Assembly (NCBI GenBank): GCA_018524345.1
Contig: JADQAZ010000003.1
Coordinates: 716,824-780,823, forward strand
Reading direction: 5' to 3'
Length of the DNA: 64,000 bases
From: Harenicola maris
GTDB taxonomy: Bacteria > Pseudomonadota > Alphaproteobacteria > Rhodobacterales > Rhodobacteraceae
The position numbers and the translations under genes are program-made. Positions 60,508-64,000 of this stretch are shown piece by piece. Numbering within the stretch: the first letter of the stretch is position 1; each line of letters begins with the position of its first letter. The notes below the pieces were generated by a model. That model did no database searches and was not told where the DNA came from. It worked only from the letters and a program-made list of their open reading frames with translations.

Positions 60508-60780
60508 TTAGCGTCTTGTGATGTCGTCGTAATTTCCCATGCGCAGGAATTTGATCTCGCGGGCGAGTTTGATCGCGGGGCGCAGGCCGAACATCAGCGA
60601 GCCGATGAGGAAGAGCCATGTGGCCAGCGTGGCGGTGGCATCGTCAAAGAAGAGCGCCGAGCCGAGGATGAACAGGACCGCCGCGCCGAAGTCATTCACC
60701 GTATAGGCGATTTCATAGAGCGCGTAGATGCGTTTGTGGTCATCGCTGCGGTTGCGGTTGTCGGGGTGGAACAGGGTCAT
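60508..60780 (-). CDS. YrhK-like small membrane protein
   Basis: A 90-residue protein from the ATG at 60778-60780. The first third is hydrophilic (FHPDNRNRSDDHKRIYALYE). Two hydrophobic helices follow, with FDDATATLATWLFLIGSLMF between them, and the end is NYDDITRR. This matches the YrhK domain, a small membrane protein of unknown role. The longer frame to 61044 runs into the glutamine synthetase-like gene and is rejected. Confidence 0.72.
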   Translation of the reverse strand: MTLFHPDNRNRSDDHKRIYALYEIAYTVNDFGAAVLFILGSALFFDDATATLATWLFLIGSLMFGLRPAIKLAREIKFLRMGNYDDITRR

Positions 60781-60881
60781 GGGGCCTCTTGCGGTTGGGG
60801 TGCGGCGCGGGGGCGGCCAGCCTTGGGGGTGAACGCCCCGGGTGGGGAAGTCCGTCAGTTTTTTTGCGCCCCCGGCGCGGC

Positions 60882-62186
60882 CTAGACGCGGCAGAGGGCG
60901 AAATGGGCCAGATCGCCGGGGTCGTGTTCCGCGGATTTCACCATTTCCTGCCGTTTGGTGCGGGTGAAAGCGTCGATCAATTCGGGCGAGAAGATCCGCG
61001 CCATATAGGGATCGGCGGCGAAGGTATCGACCGCGGCCTGCCATGTGGCGGGCATCTGTTCCAGATCATGGGCATAGGCATTGCCGGTGATGGCGGGGGG
61101 CGGGGTGGCGGCGTCCTCCAGCCCGATGAGGATGCCGCCAAGGATCGCGGCCATGGTGAGGAAGGGGTTCACATCGCCCCCTGCGACGCGGTGTTCGATC
61201 CGGCGGGCGGCGGGGGCGCCGCCGGGGATGCGGATGGCGCAGGTGCGGTTGTCATAGCCCCAGCCGAGCCCCGTGGGGGCATGGGCGCCGTCGACGATGC
61301 GGTCAAAGCTGCCTGCGTGGGGCATCAGGATGGCGGTGCTGCCCGGCAGGGCGGCGAGGCATCCGGCGACGGCGTGTTGCAGGGCGGGGGTGCCCGATTT
61401 GGTGCCATCGTCGAAGATATTCTTGCCTTGGGAGTCCAGCACCGAGACATGCATATGCATGCCGTTCCCGGCCTGATCGGCAAAGGGTTTGGCGGCAAAG
61501 CTGGCGGCCATGCCATGGGCGCGGGCGGTGCCGCGGGTGAGCATTTTGAAGGCCCATGCCTGTTCGGCGGCATCCATGGCATCGGTGTGCAGCAGGTTCA
61601 CCTCGAACTGGCCGACGCCGCTTTCTGCGATGGAGGCCTGTGGCATGAGGCCCATGGCCTCGGCCCCTGCGTAGAGGTCGGTGAAGTAGTTGTCGTAGGC
61701 GTCCAGCGTGTCGAGGGAGAGGATATCCTCGGCCCGCAGGCGGCGGGCATGACCCGGCAGGCGCGGCGGGCGCACCTGTTTCTTGCTGTCGTCCAGCAGG
61801 TAGAATTCAAGCTCTGTCGCGGCGACGACATGCAGCCCGCGGTCAGCGAAGCGTTTGAGCACGCTGGAGAGCGCATGGCGCGGATCGATCGCAAAGGGGC
61901 GCAGGTCGTCGTGGTGCATGGCCATGGGCATGAGGCGGGCATCGCCCTTGAGCCATAGCATGGGCATCGGAATGTCGCGGGTGGGCAGCAGCACGCCATC
62001 GGCATCGCCGCTGTCGAAGACGAGGGGGGAGGCGTCGATATCCGCGCCCCAGAGGTCGACGCAGAGGGCCGAATAGGGCATCCGCGCCGCCCCCTCGGGC
62101 AGTTTGAGCAGGTCGCTGTCGGGGACGCGTTTGCCGCGGGCGAGGCCGTTGAGGTCCGAGGCCGCGTATCGCAGGCCCGCGCTCAT
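60882..62186 (-). CDS. Second glutamine synthetase-family ligase (PuuA-like)
   Basis: A 434-residue GlnA-related ligase, the second in this window. Key regions are VAATELEFYLLDD, IAESGVGQFEVNLLHTDA, GNGMHMHVSVLD and NRTCAIRIPGGAPAARRIEHR. It belongs to the gamma-glutamylamide ligase group rather than to classical GlnA. It overlaps the upstream permease gene by 4 bases, so transport and ligation are one unit. Substrate is presumably an amine or amino acid brought in by that transporter. Compared with the ligase at 56395 it is shorter and clearly divergent. Confidence 0.85.
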   Translation of the reverse strand: MSAGLRYAASDLNGLARGKRVPDSDLLKLPEGAARMPYSALCVDLWGADIDASPLVFDSGDADGVLLPTRDIPMPMLWLKGDARLMPMAMHHDDLRPFAIDPRHALSSVLKRFADRGLHVVAATELEFYLLDDSKKQVRPPRLPGHARRLRAEDILSLDTLDAYDNYFTDLYAGAEAMGLMPQASIAESGVGQFEVNLLHTDAMDAAEQAWAFKMLTRGTARAHGMAASFAAKPFADQAGNGMHMHVSVLDSQGKNIFDDGTKSGTPALQHAVAGCLAALPGSTAILMPHAGSFDRIVDGAHAPTGLGWGYDNRTCAIRIPGGAPAARRIEHRVAGGDVNPFLTMAAILGGILIGLEDAATPPPAITGNAYAHDLEQMPATWQAAVDTFAADPYMARIFSPELIDAFTRTKRQEMVKSAEHDPGDLAHFALCRV

Positions 62187-63010
62187 CGGATCACCTGCGG
62201 GCGGATGCGCAGGCGGGCGGGGGCCTGCGGCATATGCCGGTTGAGGCGGCGGTTGATCAGGCCGAAAAGGCCGATGACACAGAGGGTGAGCATGATGAAA
62301 TACACCGCGATGATCGGATAGGGGATGAAGGGGTTGAAGGTTTTGTCGGCAAAGTAGCTGGCATAGTAGAGCGCATCGCCGCGCTGTCCGCGCACGGGGA
62401 AGGCGCTGAAGAAGACCAGCGTTGTGGCGTGGAACAGGAAGATCGCCTCATTGGTGTAGCCGGGCCATGCGAGCCGGAGCATGGTGGGCCATTTGATGCG
62501 GAAGAACTGGTTCCAGCCGGTGATGCCGTAAGCCTCGGCGGCCTCGACATCGCCCTTGGGGATGGAGCGCAGCGCGCCGTAGAAGATCTCTCCGCCATAG
62601 GCGGAGGTATTGAGGATCAGCACGATCAGGGCGCCGGCCCATGCGTCCGTCAGCCAGCGGAATTCGGCGGCGCCGTGGAATGGCAGGGTGATGTTGAGCT
62701 GGCGCAGGGAGAGGAAGAGGAAATAGGCAAAGAAGAACTGGATAAAGAGCGGCGAGCCACGGAAGATGAAGACAATGGTGGAGGCAATGCGGCGCGGCCA
62801 TGGGCGCGGCGAGGCCTTGCCTAGGCCGAGGGCCACGGCGAGGAAGAAGCCGACAGCAAGGGCGAGGACGCCGAAGTAGATGTTCCAGATCATGCCGGAG
62901 CCGATCAGCACCACCTGTTCGCAAAAGGTGATATCGGCGCGGGGCAGCAGACGCTCGCCATAGCCGAGGGAGCGCAGGGCGTAGTCGCTTATGGTCTGGG
63001 CGCAGCTCAT
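62183..63010 (-). CDS. ABC transporter permease, polar amino acid (HisM/ArtM) family
   Basis: A 275-residue inner-membrane permease with about five to six hydrophobic segments. The ATPase-contact EAA loop reads VEAAEAYGITGWNQFFRIKWP. The pattern FIFRGSPLFIQFFFAYF is typical of HisM/ArtM-type permeases for amino acids, opines or related amines. The N-terminus is unusually hydrophilic for about 35 residues. It overlaps both neighbours by 4 bases. Confidence 0.88.
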   Translation of the reverse strand: MSCAQTISDYALRSLGYGERLLPRADITFCEQVVLIGSGMIWNIYFGVLALAVGFFLAVALGLGKASPRPWPRRIASTIVFIFRGSPLFIQFFFAYFLFLSLRQLNITLPFHGAAEFRWLTDAWAGALIVLILNTSAYGGEIFYGALRSIPKGDVEAAEAYGITGWNQFFRIKWPTMLRLAWPGYTNEAIFLFHATTLVFFSAFPVRGQRGDALYYASYFADKTFNPFIPYPIIAVYFIMLTLCVIGLFGLINRRLNRHMPQAPARLRIRPQVIR

Positions 63011-63882
63011 GCGGCATCCGCCAATGCGCCGGTGGTGGCCTGCCCGCGCGACAGGCGGCGGGAGATGCGGGTCAGCACGGTTTCAGAGAGCTTGGTGAAG
63101 CCGAGGTAGAAGACCAGCAGCGCCGTGAAATACCACAGGCGCCAGTCGCCATGGGGATAGGCGGTGAAGGTGCTGGTCTTGGTGCCGCCCAGCTCGCGCG
63201 CCCAATAGACGATGTCCTCGACCCCCAGAAGGAACAGGAGGGGCGTGGCCTTGATCAGGATCATCCAGATGTTGGACAGGCCGGGCAGGGCAAAGACCCA
63301 CATCTGCGGCACGAGGATGCGCCAGAAGGTCTGGCGGCGGGTCATGCCATAGGCCTCGGCGGTCTCCAGCTGGGCGCGGGGCACGGCGTTCATCGCGCCG
63401 GTGAGGATATTGGCGACAAAGGCGCCAAAGACGATGGCAAAGGTCAGCACCGCGAGGGAAAAGCCGTAGACCTCATGCACCCATTGGGGCGAGGTGCCGA
63501 GCGGCAGTTTGGCGGCGGCGCAGACGAGGAAATCATTGCCCTGACGGATGGGCTCTGCCCAGTCGGGGCATTTCCATTCATGGCGCATCCATTCAAAGAA
63601 CTGGTCCAGCGCGATGATGAAAAAGAGGAAGAATACGATGTCGGGCACGCCGCGCACGATGGCGGTATAGCCCTTGCCCAGCCAGCGGAGCGGCGCAACA
63701 TGGGAGCGCGCGGCGCTGGCACCGGCGAAGCCGAAACCAAGGGCCACGGGCGCGGTGATCGCCAGCAGCGACAGCACGGTCAGGACGGACCAATAGAGGC
63801 CCATATGCTTGGGCGTCGTCATGTAGCACGAGAGCCATGTCAGCCCTTGGAGTGCGGCGGGATCGGAGCAATATGAAAACAT
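63007..63882 (-). CDS. ABC transporter permease, polar amino acid (HisQ/ArtQ) family
   Basis: A 291-residue partner permease. The EAA loop is LETAEAYGMTRRQTFWRILVP, and IVRGVPDIVFFLFFIIALDQ is the HisQ-type motif. Between helices is a larger hydrophilic section (residues about 95-130) with two cysteines (KCPDW, VCAAAK... region), which is not usual in every member. Together with the next permease it would form the membrane channel. The binding protein and the ATPase are not in the window and are expected to the right. Confidence 0.87.
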   Translation of the reverse strand: MFSYCSDPAALQGLTWLSCYMTTPKHMGLYWSVLTVLSLLAITAPVALGFGFAGASAARSHVAPLRWLGKGYTAIVRGVPDIVFFLFFIIALDQFFEWMRHEWKCPDWAEPIRQGNDFLVCAAAKLPLGTSPQWVHEVYGFSLAVLTFAIVFGAFVANILTGAMNAVPRAQLETAEAYGMTRRQTFWRILVPQMWVFALPGLSNIWMILIKATPLLFLLGVEDIVYWARELGGTKTSTFTAYPHGDWRLWYFTALLVFYLGFTKLSETVLTRISRRLSRGQATTGALADAA

Positions 63883-63939
63883 CGCGAACCTTGATGACCG
63901 GACGCGCCTTGCGGCCGGCGGGGGAGAGAGGGGTTGCGC

Positions 63940-64000
63940 CCGCCCCTTGCGGGGCGGTCGCTACGGTGGCGGGGGGCGGCGGCCCGCAAAACGGGCCGCC
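63940..64000. other. Two GC-rich hairpins upstream of the permease genes
   Basis: CCGCCCC/GGGGCGG with a TTGC loop lies at 63940-63957. GGCGGCCCG/CGGGCCGCC with a CAAAA loop lies at 63978-64000, running to the window edge. No T-run follows on the leftward strand. They may lie between a binding-protein gene to the right and the permeases, where partial terminators or mRNA-stabilising stems are common. Confidence 0.55.

Noticed and set aside
1..64000. Restriction-modification, CBASS, retron or other known defence systems
   Set aside because: No signature domains (methyltransferase with specificity subunit, nucleotidyl cyclase, reverse transcriptase, Cas) were found. HipBA is the only toxin-antitoxin system that could be supported.

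Overview
The window reads as chromosomal DNA of a Rhodobacteraceae (Roseobacter-group) alphaproteobacterium. This is inferred from gene content and order: urease next to a urtABCDE urea transporter, a phaZ-phaC-phaP-phaR storage cluster in its usual layout, a tripartite tricarboxylate transporter, DUF6280 beside efp, and a pcm-tolC-(PopZ-like) block. The host sequence is GC-rich and densely packed with ATGA-type gene overlaps. There is one lower-GC, looser stretch at about 21.15-30.45 kb.

Layout. 1-6073: the 3' end of ureG converges on urtABCDE. 6074-6740: a tandem glycine riboswitch, which leads the gcvT-gcvH-gcvP operon (6741-11090). 11098-11682: a DEDD-type exonuclease. 12059-19792: two consecutive operons. 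The first is tctC-tctB-tctA plus an enolase-superfamily enzyme. The second is a Gfo/Idh/MocA dehydrogenase, a DUF993 TIM-barrel and a sugar-phosphate isomerase-like protein. A TetR-family regulator follows. Both operon promoters carry the same operator-like word (ACCTACTA-N3-GGTA), so they probably form one regulon for uptake and breakdown of an unidentified carboxylate, perhaps a sugar acid.

21151-30452 is a 9.25-kb integrative island at tRNA-Cys(GCA). An exact 48-bp duplication of the tRNA 3' half marks the far end, and the intact tRNA lies at 30409-30482. The island carries a replication-initiator-like winged-helix protein and a hipB-hipA toxin-antitoxin pair with three evenly phased palindromic operators. 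It also carries a short complete tyrosine recombinase, two small conserved-looking proteins, a secreted protein of seven cysteine-paired repeats, a translationally coupled DUF1611 (DgcN-like)/ornithine-racemase-like pair, and two small proteins of unknown role. A broken integrase lies just outside the left repeat, which suggests an older insertion at the same tRNA.

30.6-47.7 kb is mostly core or housekeeping DNA: a nucleotide-sugar epimerase, a PIMT-like methyltransferase, TolC, a PopZ-like acidic protein, EF-P, YgfZ, an MsbA-like exporter with a phosphatase, a class V aminotransferase, hydrolases and several hypotheticals. 47.7-52.5 kb is the polyhydroxyalkanoate cluster, with repeated 15-bp candidate PhaR boxes. 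52.6-54.9 kb holds a LysR regulator and a DegT aminotransferase. 55.0-64.0 kb holds a gamma-glutamylation-type amine catabolic operon (amidotransferase, glutamine synthetase-like ligase, FAD oxidase). It is followed by a second glutamine synthetase-like gene co-transcribed with two polar-amino-acid-type ABC permeases, whose partner genes lie beyond the right edge.

The most novel candidates are the tRNA-Cys island (its DUF1611/racemase cargo, its seven-repeat exported protein and its hipBA operator array) and the TctABC/enolase/DUF993 regulon with its shared operator. No CRISPR array, rRNA or full prophage was seen.
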